The notes: a model not told the origin generated them from the sequence alone. A stretch of DNA of 64,000 nt from an uncultured Pseudomonadota bacterium (GCA_903875225.1 CAIQVJ010000042.1:1-64000); one strand, 5' to 3'; shown: positions 44,469 to 53,630, counted from the first letter of the stretch. Numbers and translations: made by a program.

Positions 44469-46344
44469 CCGCGCGTTCCACGCCCTCGGCGGCCCGAAGC
44501 GCGAGCGCCATGATGGTCATCTGCGGGTTCACCCCCGGCGAGCCGGGGAACACGCTGGCGTCCGAGATGTAGAGCCCGGGCACACCGTGGACCTGCTGAT
44601 CGGGCCCGACCACCGACCTGTCCGGCCGGGTGCCCATCCGGCAGGTGCCGACCGGGTGGTAGGCCGTGAGATCGATGTGGCGCGCCGCGAGGGACGCGCT
44701 CTCGAACCGCTCGACGTCGGCCAGGGACCGCAGCCGCTCGAAGCCCTTCACGGGCGGCAGCACCTCGCGCGCCCCCGCCGCAAAGTACATTCGAGCGAGG
44801 AGCGCCAGCCCGCGCTGCGCCTTCTTTCGATCCTGGGCGTTGAGCCAGTAGAAGATCCGGGCGTTCCCGTCGGGGCCCGCGAACACCCGACCGCGTGAGC
44901 TGTCCTTCACCAGGAACCCGAAGAGCACGCTGCGCTGGGCCTCCTCGATCATGGCGGTCCAGGCCGGACCGAAGCCCGGGATCATGGCGGCCGTGATCTC
45001 GAGCGGGAGGCTCGAGCCCTCGAACAGGAGGCCCTCGTCGTGAAACTCGTCGATGCCGTACCCCTGGGGCACCGAAGCGAACCCGCCGACCTCCTCGTCG
45101 AAGATCCCGAGCGCCGCGGTGGCGGGGTGGATCGACAGGTTCCGTCCCACCTGGCCCGAGGCCGTGCCGAGGCCCTGCGCGAGCAGCATCACGGGCGTAC
45201 ACAAAGACCCGCACGCGAGCACCACGGCCTTTGCCCGAACCCCAAGCCGGGCCCCGGAAGGGCTGACCGCCTCGACACCGACGGCGCGACCACCCTCCAG
45301 CCGCACGCGGTCCACCTTCGCACCTGTCACGAGCATGGCACCGGCAGAGAGCGCCGCCGGGACGTAGGACACATTGGTGCTCCGCTTGGCATCGGTGGGG
45401 CATCCGAAGCAGCACAGCCCCTGGCCATCGCATCCGGGTGCATTGCGGGCGAGCGGATGGTGGCTCCACCCCAGGGCGTCGCACCCACGAGCGATGATGC
45501 CGCCCACCCGGCCGATGGCCTCGGGGGACGACGGCGCGACCTCGAGCGTGTGCTCCACGGAAGCGTAGTAGCGGTCGAGTCCCGCAGGCGAGAGCTCGTC
45601 GATGCCGGACTCCGCTCGCCACCCCGCCAGCACGTTCTCGGGCACGCGGAAGCACGTTCCGGAGTTGATGAGCGTGGTGCCGCCCACGCCCCGTCCGATC
45701 GGGATCGGGATCGCGGTGTTCCCCAATGCGACGGTCACGCCACCGCGTCGGTACATCCGGCGCATCATTTCCACCGGCCGCCCGGTGAAGTCCGCCCGGG
45801 TGTGGTGGGCGCCCTCCTCCAGAAGCAGAACGGCGAGGCCCTTCTCGGCGAGCGACGCCGCCAGCGGCGCCCCCCCGGCGCCCGTTCCGACCACGACCAC
45901 GTCGCACTCGAGGTCGTCCGTCCCCACGGCGTCGGCGTCCATGATCTGGGCGTGCCAGCGTTGGGGCTCGACAGCCGCGGGGTCCAGCCGGTATCGGCAC
46001 CCGAGCTTCTCGTGCTGGACGGGATCGTCGAAGGTCGCGAGCTTCAGCGGCGCGATGACGCCACGCAGAAGGTTCCGGGTGCTCTCATGCCGATCGAGCC
46101 CCTCGAGGAGCTGCAGTCGCTCGCCGAGCGGCAGATCCGCGAAACGCCGATGTGTGGTGGCGATCGCCACGGCGTCGATCCCGACCGCCAGGGCCCGCCA
46201 GCCCCGCGTGAGGGCGGGGGAGATGTCGTCGAGACCGGTGAGCAGCCGCTCCACGGCCTCCTGGCCGCCACCCGTGACACGCTGCCCCGGCGGCACCACC
46301 GTGCGTGCGAGCACGCCGAACAACCGGGGATCCAGGAGCCTCAT
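44461..46344 (-). CDS. GMC-family FAD oxidoreductase, long-chain alcohol oxidase-like
   Basis: The 627-aa flavoprotein has a ~150-residue N-terminal helical extension, the FAD motif VVVGTGAGGAPLAASLAEKG (about 149-168), GRGVGGTTLINSG, and the GMC catalytic His in AYHPVGTCRMG plus NPQMTIMALAL near the end. The extension and the C-GCPT segment are like plant and bacterial long-chain fatty alcohol oxidases (FAO), which turn fatty alcohols into aldehydes. ATG 46344 is chosen because it overlaps the upstream stop as ATGA; upstream ATGs at 46353 and 46371 would overlap that gene more. A fatty-aldehyde dehydrogenase-like gene is encoded nearby, which fits. Confidence 0.87.
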   Translation of the reverse strand: MRLLDPRLFGVLARTVVPPGQRVTGGGQEAVERLLTGLDDISPALTRGWRALAVGIDAVAIATTHRRFADLPLGERLQLLEGLDRHESTRNLLRGVIAPLKLATFDDPVQHEKLGCRYRLDPAAVEPQRWHAQIMDADAVGTDDLECDVVVVGTGAGGAPLAASLAEKGLAVLLLEEGAHHTRADFTGRPVEMMRRMYRRGGVTVALGNTAIPIPIGRGVGGTTLINSGTCFRVPENVLAGWRAESGIDELSPAGLDRYYASVEHTLEVAPSSPEAIGRVGGIIARGCDALGWSHHPLARNAPGCDGQGLCCFGCPTDAKRSTNVSYVPAALSAGAMLVTGAKVDRVRLEGGRAVGVEAVSPSGARLGVRAKAVVLACGSLCTPVMLLAQGLGTASGQVGRNLSIHPATAALGIFDEEVGGFASVPQGYGIDEFHDEGLLFEGSSLPLEITAAMIPGFGPAWTAMIEEAQRSVLFGFLVKDSSRGRVFAGPDGNARIFYWLNAQDRKKAQRGLALLARMYFAAGAREVLPPVKGFERLRSLADVERFESASLAARHIDLTAYHPVGTCRMGTRPDRSVVGPDQQVHGVPGLYISDASVFPGSPGVNPQMTIMALALRAAEGVERAVS

Positions 46345-46748
46345 GCCCGCCATCCCGTGGCCCAGCTCCACGCGAACCCGGGGAGGTCACGCAGCGAAAA
46401 GCGCAGGTTTCCAGACGCTTGCAGCGTGCCGACCGCGTCATGGACCTGGACGGGCAGGACGGTCATCGTGCGGATCGGAGCGTGCAGGCGCGGGAGCTTC
46501 TCCCCCGCGATGATCCAGTCGCCCCCCGGACCGGCAAACCGCACCCGGTAGCGGAGGTAGCGCGGTCGGAGCACGAGCACCCCGGTGGACGGCGCGTCGT
46601 GGACCCAGGGAGCCGCAGACGTCGTGCCGGCGAGCCGGAACATGCCCCGCCCCTCGTCGGACGCGGTGACGGTGAACGAGATCGCATGCTCGCCGCCATC
46701 CTGTCCCCGCAGGGTTCCGGCCATGGTCTCGGAAAATCGGATTGGCAT
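46341..46748 (-). CDS. Small protein resembling the accessory domain of cholesterol-oxidase-type GMC enzymes
   Basis: The 135-aa protein begins MPIRFSETMAG and continues as a beta-rich domain. A similar F.ETM.G start and domain is attached to the C-terminus of cholesterol-oxidase-like GMC enzymes, so this may be a split-off version serving the adjacent GMC protein; this link is from memory and is an inference. It is coupled to the GMC gene by an ATGA overlap and follows the lipocalin-like gene by 2 bp. Confidence 0.55.
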   Translation of the reverse strand: MPIRFSETMAGTLRGQDGGEHAISFTVTASDEGRGMFRLAGTTSAAPWVHDAPSTGVLVLRPRYLRYRVRFAGPGGDWIIAGEKLPRLHAPIRTMTVLPVQVHDAVGTLQASGNLRFSLRDLPGFAWSWATGWRA

Positions 46749-46750
46749 GG

Positions 46751-47746
46751 TCACACCACCGGGATGGAGGGGTCGGGCACGGAACGGAGGAACTCGAGGG
46801 CCCCCCCGTGCGCGCTGGAGCAGTGGAACGGCTCGCCCCGGGAGGGGCGGACCTCGAGGAGCGTGTCTGCGAGCTTGCTGTTGAAGCAGTAGCTCATGCG
46901 GCCGTCCGGGTTCTGGTACCCGAGACAGGCCATGGGCCTGTCCGCGCCGTCCATCCTCAGCCGGGCCTCCCCATCCCGCCCGCGCATCCGCAGGGTCCAC
47001 TGCGTGGGCGAGATCGTGGCGGACTGGCGCCAGGTGTCGACGATGCTGTCGAACCGGTACTCCTCGGACCCACGCCGCACGACCATCGCGGAGAGCCGGG
47101 GCGTGAGCATCCCGCCCACGCGGATGCGCCCGGTGAACCCCTCGACCATCGCGCCCGGGAACACGCACTGGCCCCACGCGTACTCCGGCGCGTGCTCCTT
47201 GCCCCAATTGTGGCCCTGCATGCCGGGCCAGCCGTTCACCGGCAGGGGGCCCGCAGGCGTGTCGATGGTGCCGTCGAAGGTGACGGAAGGGAACGGTGTC
47301 ACCAGCTTCGACCTGGGGAACGGCGCCGTGAGCATCCACGCGAAGGGGAAGATCAGGAGCGGCCGCGCGACGTCCCCCCCGTCGACGGTAAAGCGCAGGT
47401 TGAAGGTGGCGCCACCGCAGCTCCCTCGCAGGGTGCCCCCGCCGAGGTCCAACGCGTAGCTGCCCGCGGTGAGCACGGGGCCGAGGTGGGCTTCGGTGAA
47501 GGGGTGCGTGTCCTTGTGGGCGAACGTGCGCCCTGTCTCGCCGTCGAACAGTACGAGCCAGGTCTCCACCACCGCGGGGCCGTCCTGGGGCGCGAGGATC
47601 GTGAGCTTGATCCAGAACGCCAGCGGCCGGCTCGGGTGATTGGCCCTGAGGAACCAGCTCTCGACGTGCCCAGGCGCGTGGGTGGGCGCACCCTCCGTTC
47701 GGGCGTAGCGTACGGAGTTCAGGAGGGAAGCACTCATCAAGCTCAT
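46751..47746 (-). CDS. Lipocalin-like protein (CrtC/AttH or tocopherol-cyclase type)
   Basis: The 331-aa protein is beta-rich, with HVESWFLRANHP at the start, GWPGMQGHNWGKEHAPEYAWGQC (here GHNWGKEHAPEYAWGQC) in the middle and a strand-rich C-terminus. The GQ/GHNWG.EH..YAWGQ pattern is seen in the two-lipocalin families that include carotenoid hydratase (CrtC), AttH and tocopherol cyclase, which bind or modify long isoprenoid or lipid chains. ATG 47746 has AGGAG eight bases upstream and overlaps the regulator stop as ATGA. It likely handles the hydrophobic substrate of the operon. Confidence 0.6.
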   Translation of the reverse strand: MSLMSASLLNSVRYARTEGAPTHAPGHVESWFLRANHPSRPLAFWIKLTILAPQDGPAVVETWLVLFDGETGRTFAHKDTHPFTEAHLGPVLTAGSYALDLGGGTLRGSCGGATFNLRFTVDGGDVARPLLIFPFAWMLTAPFPRSKLVTPFPSVTFDGTIDTPAGPLPVNGWPGMQGHNWGKEHAPEYAWGQCVFPGAMVEGFTGRIRVGGMLTPRLSAMVVRRGSEEYRFDSIVDTWRQSATISPTQWTLRMRGRDGEARLRMDGADRPMACLGYQNPDGRMSYCFNSKLADTLLEVRPSRGEPFHCSSAHGGALEFLRSVPDPSIPVV

Positions 47747-48426
47747 GGTCGATCTCCTGTGCGGGCAGACCGCGCGAAGGTGCGCATGGCGGCCCCGGCG
47801 CCTGCCGGATCCCGGGCGCGGATCGCCGCGACAGCGGCGATGTGGTGTTCGAGCGTGAACCGGCTCGGGTCGTACAGCGGGAGGAACCGGTCGCGCCCCG
47901 CCATGTAGACGTCGCGCACGACGTTGGCGAACAGGGCCAGCACCCGGTTTCCGGTGATGGCCACGAGCTGCTGGAAGAACTCGTAGTCCAGCTCCTGCAG
48001 CGCGACCGGTCGGGCCCCGGCCATCTTCCGGACCAGCTCCTCGAGCCGGGCCACCGACGCGGGGTCCGCCTTCCGCGCGGCGTCCTCGGCACAGTGGCCC
48101 AGCAACATCGCGCGCACCTCGTGCAGATCGTTCAGCACGTCGGGGTCCACGTTCCCCGAGGCCTCGACGAGATGCGGGAGGAGGTCGATCCCTGCCGAGA
48201 GCAGGAAGTCGCGGACCCGCGTCGCCCCCCCGTGACGCACCTGCACCAGCCCCCACGCGTCCAGACGCTTTACCGCCTCCCGCACGCTCGACCGGTTCAC
48301 GGCGTAGTGCTCCGCGAGCTCACGCTCCGACGGCAGCGCCTCGCCCGGGAGGAGCCGCCCTTTGACGATGGCCGCGCGGAGGGTGTCCGCGAGCCGATCC
48401 GCTACGCCTTGACGAGGAGTTTCCAT
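47743..48426 (-). CDS. FadR-like GntR-family transcription regulator
   Basis: The 227-aa protein has an N-terminal winged helix (LPSERELAEHYAVNRSSVREAVKRLDAW) and a helical C-terminal effector domain like FadR/FCD proteins (DLHEVRAMLLGHCAEDAARK). FadR-type regulators sense acyl-CoA or organic acids. ATG 48426 is used; ATG 48447 is possible and would place a palindrome inside the gene. A perfect palindrome (48428-48442) lies one base upstream of the chosen start and a related one before the divergent aldehyde dehydrogenase, so it probably controls itself, the three genes behind it and the dehydrogenase. Confidence 0.87.
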   Translation of the reverse strand: METPRQGVADRLADTLRAAIVKGRLLPGEALPSERELAEHYAVNRSSVREAVKRLDAWGLVQVRHGGATRVRDFLLSAGIDLLPHLVEASGNVDPDVLNDLHEVRAMLLGHCAEDAARKADPASVARLEELVRKMAGARPVALQELDYEFFQQLVAITGNRVLALFANVVRDVYMAGRDRFLPLYDPSRFTLEHHIAAVAAIRARDPAGAGAAMRTFARSARTGDRP

Positions 48427-48427
48427 G

Positions 48428-48442
48428 ACTGGTCCGACCAGT
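48428..48442. promoter_or_regulatory. Perfect 15-bp palindrome, FadR-like operator 1
   Basis: ACTGGTCCGACCAGT is palindromic around a central base and resembles E. coli FadR sites (TGGTNNGACCA core). It lies immediately before the regulator start, so bound regulator would block its own expression. Confidence 0.75.
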
Positions 48443-48471
48443 AGCATGGAAAGGAAGCCAGTGCAAACGTG

Positions 48472-48477
48472 TTGACA
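48472..48477 (+). promoter_or_regulatory. Candidate -35 box of the aldehyde dehydrogenase promoter
   Basis: TTGACA matches the sigma70 -35 consensus. No good -10 box lies 17 bp downstream. A start site near 48505-48514 would fall within operator 2 and leave a very short leader. Confidence 0.35.
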
Positions 48478-48505
48478 GGCAGGGGAAAACGGGTGACCCC
48501 TACGA

Positions 48506-48520
48506 ACTGGCCGGACCAGA
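48506..48520. promoter_or_regulatory. Imperfect copy, FadR-like operator 2
   Basis: ACTGGCCGGACCAGA differs from operator 1 at three of fifteen positions and keeps the CTGG and GACCAG half-sites. It ends three bases before the aldehyde dehydrogenase ATG. The centres of the two operators are about 78 bp apart. Confidence 0.65.
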
Positions 48521-48523
48521 ATC

Positions 48524-49921
48524 ATGAACACACCCCTCGAAGTACGACACGCTTTCGACCTCCTCACCGCAGGCGCTCGCGCCGAGCCCTTTCCCCCGGC
48601 CGAGGTGCGCGAGGACAGGCTCTCGCGACTCGAGCGGCTGCTCGCCACACGCGCCGAGGAGTTCGTCGAGGCCACGGCCGCCGACTTCGGCACCCGATCC
48701 CGTCACGAAACGCTGGTGGCCGACATCCTGGCCACGCTCGACTCGGTGCGGCACGCGAAGCGGCACGTGCGGGCCTGGATGCGGCCCGTGCCTGTCGCTC
48801 CCCACCCGCTGTTCCGACCCTCCACGGCGTGGATCGAGCCCCTACCCCTGGGCGTCGTCGGCATCGTCGCACCGTGGAACTACCCGGTGAACCTGGCGCT
48901 TGGCCCGCTGGCTGCGGCGCTCGCGGCTGGGAATCGCGCCCTGCTCAAGCCTTCGGAGGCCACGCCGCGCACCGCGGCGCTCATCGGGCGCGCGGTTCGG
49001 GATGCGTTCACGGCGGAGGAGGTCGCAGTGGTCGAGGGCGGGCCCGAGATCGCACAGGCGGTCACTGCGCTGCCGCTCGATCACCTGATGTTCACCGGCT
49101 CCACCGCCGTCGGAAGACGTGTGGCTGCAGCCGCAGCGGAGAACCTCGTCCCCGTCACGCTGGAGTTGGGCGGAAAGTCCCCCGTGCTGGTCCAGGCGGA
49201 CTTTCCTGTCGCCACCGCTGCGGCACGCATCGCGATCGGCAAGCTCTTCAACGCGGGGCAGACCTGCATCGCGCCCGACTACGTGCTGCTCCCGCGCGGT
49301 CGCGAGGAGGTGTTCCTCGAAGCCTTCCGCGCGACGATCCGGAGCTCAACCGGCGAGGAGTCCGCAACCTCGCTGATCACCGAGGCTTCGGCGCTGCGCC
49401 TGGAGGCGATGGTGGCCGAGGCCAGGGGAGCGGGCGCCCGGGTCGAGCCCACCGGCGTGGCGACCGGGCGACGCATGTGTCCCGTGCTGGTCTTCGGCGC
49501 ACCGGGCACCGCCCGCCTGCTGCAGGAGGAGATCTTCGGCCCGGTCCTGCCCATCGTGACCTACGACAGCGAGGAGCAGGCGCTGGCCTTCATCCGTGAG
49601 CGCCCGCGCCCGCTCGCCTTCTACCTCTTCGACAATGACGACAGGCGGGCCCGCCACACGCTCACGAGGGTCGTGAGCGGCGGCGCGTGCATCAACGACA
49701 CGCTGGTGCACTTCGCCCAGGAGAACCTGCCGTTCGGCGGCGTCGGACAGAGCGGGATGGGCGCGTACCACGGCGAGACCGGGTTCAAGACCTTCTCCCA
49801 CAGCCGATCGGTGCTCTCCGCCGCGGCGTCACCGGCCCAGCGGGTGCTGGCCCCGCCCTGGGGGCGAGTGGCCGAGGCTGCGATCCAGGTGGCGATCAGC
49901 AGGCTCGGCCGGCTGTTGTAG
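48524..49921 (+). CDS. Aldehyde dehydrogenase, fatty/aromatic-aldehyde (ALDH3-like) type
   Basis: The 465-aa NAD(P)-dependent enzyme oxidises aldehydes to acids. Seen are GIVAPWNYPVNLAL, FTGSTAVGRRV, the general base Glu214 (LELGGKSP) and catalytic Cys248 (AGQTCIAPDYVL), 34 residues apart as expected. Length and the APDYVL context fit the ALDH3/coniferyl- and fatty-aldehyde group, and a hydrophobic C-terminal tail could touch a membrane. It lies opposite the FadR-like operon under a matching operator, so it probably removes the aldehyde made by the GMC enzyme. There is no Shine-Dalgarno sequence; the operator lies there instead. Confidence 0.9.
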   Translation: MNTPLEVRHAFDLLTAGARAEPFPPAEVREDRLSRLERLLATRAEEFVEATAADFGTRSRHETLVADILATLDSVRHAKRHVRAWMRPVPVAPHPLFRPSTAWIEPLPLGVVGIVAPWNYPVNLALGPLAAALAAGNRALLKPSEATPRTAALIGRAVRDAFTAEEVAVVEGGPEIAQAVTALPLDHLMFTGSTAVGRRVAAAAAENLVPVTLELGGKSPVLVQADFPVATAAARIAIGKLFNAGQTCIAPDYVLLPRGREEVFLEAFRATIRSSTGEESATSLITEASALRLEAMVAEARGAGARVEPTGVATGRRMCPVLVFGAPGTARLLQEEIFGPVLPIVTYDSEEQALAFIRERPRPLAFYLFDNDDRRARHTLTRVVSGGACINDTLVHFAQENLPFGGVGQSGMGAYHGETGFKTFSHSRSVLSAAASPAQRVLAPPWGRVAEAAIQVAISRLGRLL

Positions 49922-51820
49922 CTACGCCTTGCCCATCAGCGCCGCGAGCCGCCCGGCAAACCCCGGAGCGTCCTCGACGTGCCCTTCTGCCAGCTGCGCG
50001 TAGTCGAGCAGCAGGCGACCGAGCTCGGAGGCTTCGACCGTCCGACCCTCCCCGTACAGGGTGATGAGCTTGCGCACGAGCGAATGCTCGGGGTTCACCT
50101 CGAGCGTGCGCTGGGCCCTCGGGGCATCCTGCCGGGCTGCGCGCAGGATGCGCTCCATGTTGGCGCTCACGCCCCATTCGGCATCCACGAGCACTGCAGG
50201 GCTGTCGGTGAGGCGCTTCGACGCGCGGACCGAGCCCACCTGACCCGCCAGCTCCTTGCCGAGCCACTCCACGAACGGCTCCGCCTGCTTGCGGGCCTCG
50301 TCGGCGATGGGGTCCTCGGTGTCGTCCGCGAGGTCCCCTCGGGCGACCGACTTGAGCGGCACGCCCTCGAACTCGTTGAGGTTCATCACCACCCACTCGT
50401 CCACGGGATCCGAGAGCAACAGCACCTCGAAGCCCTTCTTCTTGAAGCGCTCGAGCTGCGGGCTCGCCTTCATGCGCCCCAGATCCAGTCCGGTGAGGTA
50501 CCAGATGGCGTCCTGGCCCTCCTTCATCGCGATCTTGTAGTCGGCGAGGGAGCGCCAGGCGTTGGCATCGGTGGAGGGGGTATCGGCGGCCTCGCCCTCG
50601 GCGGGCGGTGTGACAGAGGGCGCCGCGGTGGACCGGAACCGCAGGAGCGGCGTGATGTGCTCGACATTCTCGGCGTCCTCGGCGATGCCCTCCTTGAGGG
50701 TCACGCCGAAGTTCTCCCAGAACTTCAACCAGGTGGTGCGGCCCTCGGGCGTGTCCTCGCGGGAGAGCTCCTTGAGTCGCCGCAGCACGCGTTTCACCAG
50801 CTGCTTCTTGATCGCCTGGATGACCGGAGTGTTCTGCAGGATCTCGCGGCTCACGTTGAGCTGCACCTCGGGCGCGTCCACGACGCCCCGCACAAACCGC
50901 AGGTAGCGGGGCAGGAACTGGTCCGCGGCCTCCAACACCAGCACGCGGCGCTGGTAGAGCTTCAAGCCGCGCTTCACATCGGGGTGGTCAAGGTCGAAGG
51001 GTCGTTTTTCAGGGAAGAACAGCACCGACTGGAACTCGAGGGGCGCCTCCGTCGTCACGTGCACCCACCCCAGCGCGTCCTGCCAGTCGTGCGAAACGTG
51101 CTTGTAGAAGGCCTGATACTCGTCGTCCGTCACCTCCCGGGGGCTCCGGGTCCAGAGTGCCTGCGTCTGGTTCACGCGCGTCTCGGCGCCCTCGGCGCCC
51201 ACATAGACCGGGTATTGCAGGAAGTCCGAGTGCTTCTCCACGATCTCGCGCAGCTTGGCATCGTCGAGGTACTCGGTGCAGTCGCTGCGCACGTGAAGGA
51301 TCACGTCGGTGCCGCGTCGCGAACGGGAGCCGGGCTCGATCGTGAAGTCGCCGCCGCCCTCGCTCGACCAGCGGATCGGCTCCGCGCCCGGCTCGGCGGA
51401 CAGGGACTCGACGACCACGCGGTGCGCGACCATGAAGCTCGAATAGAAGCCCACGCCGAACTGCCCGATCAAGCCGTCCGAGGCGGCGCCCTTCTCCTTG
51501 AGCGCGGCCGCGAACGCCTTCGTGCCCGACTTGGCGATCGTGCCCAGGTGATCGATCGCCTGCTCGCGGGTGAGCCCGATGCCCGAGTCGGAGACCGTGA
51601 TGGTCCCGCGGTCCTTGTCGGCGCACACACGAACGCACGCCTCGCCCTCGGCCGGACGGAGGTCGTTCTGCGAGAGCTCGAGGAAGCGGGCGCGATCGAG
51701 CGCGTCCGACGCGTTGGAGACGAGCTCGCGGAGGAAGATCTCGCGGTCGGAGTACAGCGAGTGCACGACGAGATCCAGCAGTTGCTTGACCTCGGCCTGG
51801 AAGGGAAGAACATCAGCCAT
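49922..51820 (-). CDS. htpG: Hsp90-family chaperone HtpG
   Basis: The 632-aa protein has the complete HtpG layout: GHKL ATPase (LVSNASDALDRAR, DSGIGLTREQ, GQFGVGFYSSFMV), middle domain with the catalytic-loop Arg (QLNVSREILQ) and C-terminal dimerisation domain. It assists folding and maturation of client proteins in the cytosol. Length matches the family. Its stop directly abuts the stop of the convergent aldehyde dehydrogenase. No obvious heat-shock element is visible in the 109-bp gap upstream. Confidence 0.97.
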   Translation of the reverse strand: MADVLPFQAEVKQLLDLVVHSLYSDREIFLRELVSNASDALDRARFLELSQNDLRPAEGEACVRVCADKDRGTITVSDSGIGLTREQAIDHLGTIAKSGTKAFAAALKEKGAASDGLIGQFGVGFYSSFMVAHRVVVESLSAEPGAEPIRWSSEGGGDFTIEPGSRSRRGTDVILHVRSDCTEYLDDAKLREIVEKHSDFLQYPVYVGAEGAETRVNQTQALWTRSPREVTDDEYQAFYKHVSHDWQDALGWVHVTTEAPLEFQSVLFFPEKRPFDLDHPDVKRGLKLYQRRVLVLEAADQFLPRYLRFVRGVVDAPEVQLNVSREILQNTPVIQAIKKQLVKRVLRRLKELSREDTPEGRTTWLKFWENFGVTLKEGIAEDAENVEHITPLLRFRSTAAPSVTPPAEGEAADTPSTDANAWRSLADYKIAMKEGQDAIWYLTGLDLGRMKASPQLERFKKKGFEVLLLSDPVDEWVVMNLNEFEGVPLKSVARGDLADDTEDPIADEARKQAEPFVEWLGKELAGQVGSVRASKRLTDSPAVLVDAEWGVSANMERILRAARQDAPRAQRTLEVNPEHSLVRKLITLYGEGRTVEASELGRLLLDYAQLAEGHVEDAPGFAGRLAALMGKA

Positions 51821-51929
51821 GGGCGGATCCGGAGCCGCGGAGCGCGGCGGAGAGAGTTGCGCAACGGGTAGGGACGGGACCGGTCGGAGTCAAGTGCCGA
51901 CGACCCGAATCGGGGGAGGCGGTCCTGGA

Positions 51930-53630
51930 TCACGCCACGGTCGGATCCGCCCCCGCGACGCCATAGAGCGCGCGGTAGGCGGGATCCTCGAGCAATTGCA
52001 GGTGCGTGCCCGACGTGACCCCGCTCTCCGAACCCGTGCGGCGCAACCACAGCACCAGGTCCGCCCGCGCCAGGGTCGCCGCGCGGTGCGTCGAGGCGAT
52101 GATGGTAGACCGCGGCGTCCTCCCGTGGAGCGCGTCCCAGAACCGGGCCTCGGTCTCGGCGTCGAGCGGGCTCGTCGCATCGTCGAGCAGCAGGAGGGAG
52201 CGGGCCGCGTAGAGCGCCCGCGCGATCTGGAGACGCTGCTGCTGACCACCCGAGAGCATGACCCCGCGCTCCCCCACGGCTGTCGCGAGCCCCTCCGGCA
52301 TGGCCGCGATGTCCGATGTCAGGCAGGCGGCGGCCACCACCGCGTCGAGCCCCTCCCCGGGCTGGCCCACCCGGATGTTCTCTTCCAGGGTCACGGAGAA
52401 CAGCGCCGGGTCCTGCGGGACCCAGGCCGCGGGGGGCGCAGCGACACCATTGCCCTCGGCGATCGCCTGCAGCAGCGTGGACTTGCCGCTGGCCACCGCA
52501 CCGGTGACCGCGATCATCGCGCCGGGGGGGACCTCGATGGGACGCCCGAAGTGGAGGGTCAGGTAGGGCCGGCGCAGGGTCACCGGGAGCCAGAACCCGT
52601 CGGACCCGGGCGACGGAACGCGCTCGAACGGAGGCGCGAGGTCCACGATCTCCTGCAGGCGACGAAGGCTCGCGGCGGCTTGCCGGCCCCGCACGACGAA
52701 TGCCCCGAAGTCGAACATCTGGAACACCATCGTCATCAGGAAGCCCGACAGCGCGGCGAAGTCCGACGCTGTCACGTTCCCCGCGCGGATCCCGAGGCCA
52801 CCGGCGACGAGCAGCACGGCGAGGGCGAGCTGCCAACCGTACGCGAACTGCGCGAAGAAGAGCTGCTGCATCCTCGTGTTCTGCACCTCTGCCTCAGCCT
52901 GGGTGGCCGCGAGTTGGTGGAAGGCGCGCTCGGCCAGCGGCTCGATGCCGCTGGACTGGATCACGCGCACCCCGGTGAACGCGTCGTGCACGAGCGTCCC
53001 GACCGCGGAGATCGCCGCCTGCACGGCGTTCGCGGTGTGCGTGACCCGGGAGCCGATGCGCCGGTGCACCGCTACGAGCAGCGGCAGCGGCAGGAGCGTC
53101 CACATCGTGAGCCCCGGCGCGATCCAGAACATCGTGGCCGTGCAGGCGGAGACCACCATCACCGCCTCGACGGCCCGGAACACGCCGGAGCAGAGAAACC
53201 AGGCCAGCTTTTCCTCGGAGAGGTCGTCCGTCAGGCGGGTGACGAGGTCTCCCGTCCGGAACGTGTCGAGGTTGCCGCGGAGCACGGCTGCGTACACCCT
53301 GTCCCGCGCCACACGCTGGATGTGTGCGTTCATCCAGGTCCGCGTGCCCTGGACGAACACGTAGAGCGCGCTCTGTGCCACGCCGACGGCCATCATCGCC
53401 CGCCCCGCCGCGCTCGCATCGCCGGTCATCGCGGTGTCCATCACCACCTTCCACAGGTAGCCGAAGCCCGCCTGCAAGAGGCCCACGGTGCCGCTCCCGA
53501 CGAGGAGCCACACCATCCGGGGGGTCTGTCCACGCCAGGCGAACCGGAACCAGGCGATGACCAGCTCGCGGTCGCTACGACCGCGGGCGCCTGGGCCGAT
53601 CGGGTCCGTTTCAGCAGGGTTCGACGACAC
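51930..53630 (-). CDS. ABC exporter half-transporter (MdlB/MsbA-like)
   Basis: The 566-aa protein is a fused membrane domain (six hydrophobic segments, about 35-320) and ATPase. The ATPase has Walker A TGAVASGKST, the Q-loop WVPQDPALFSVTLEENIRVG, signature LSGGQQQR, Walker B LLLLDDATSPLD and the His switch in IIASTHR. The Walker-B-adjacent residue is Asp rather than Glu, as in several MdlA/B-type pumps. It would act as a homo- or heterodimer to export lipid, drug or peptide; no second half-transporter gene is near. Confidence 0.88.
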   Translation of the reverse strand: MSSNPAETDPIGPGARGRSDRELVIAWFRFAWRGQTPRMVWLLVGSGTVGLLQAGFGYLWKVVMDTAMTGDASAAGRAMMAVGVAQSALYVFVQGTRTWMNAHIQRVARDRVYAAVLRGNLDTFRTGDLVTRLTDDLSEEKLAWFLCSGVFRAVEAVMVVSACTATMFWIAPGLTMWTLLPLPLLVAVHRRIGSRVTHTANAVQAAISAVGTLVHDAFTGVRVIQSSGIEPLAERAFHQLAATQAEAEVQNTRMQQLFFAQFAYGWQLALAVLLVAGGLGIRAGNVTASDFAALSGFLMTMVFQMFDFGAFVVRGRQAAASLRRLQEIVDLAPPFERVPSPGSDGFWLPVTLRRPYLTLHFGRPIEVPPGAMIAVTGAVASGKSTLLQAIAEGNGVAAPPAAWVPQDPALFSVTLEENIRVGQPGEGLDAVVAAACLTSDIAAMPEGLATAVGERGVMLSGGQQQRLQIARALYAARSLLLLDDATSPLDAETEARFWDALHGRTPRSTIIASTHRAATLARADLVLWLRRTGSESGVTSGTHLQLLEDPAYRALYGVAGADPTVA

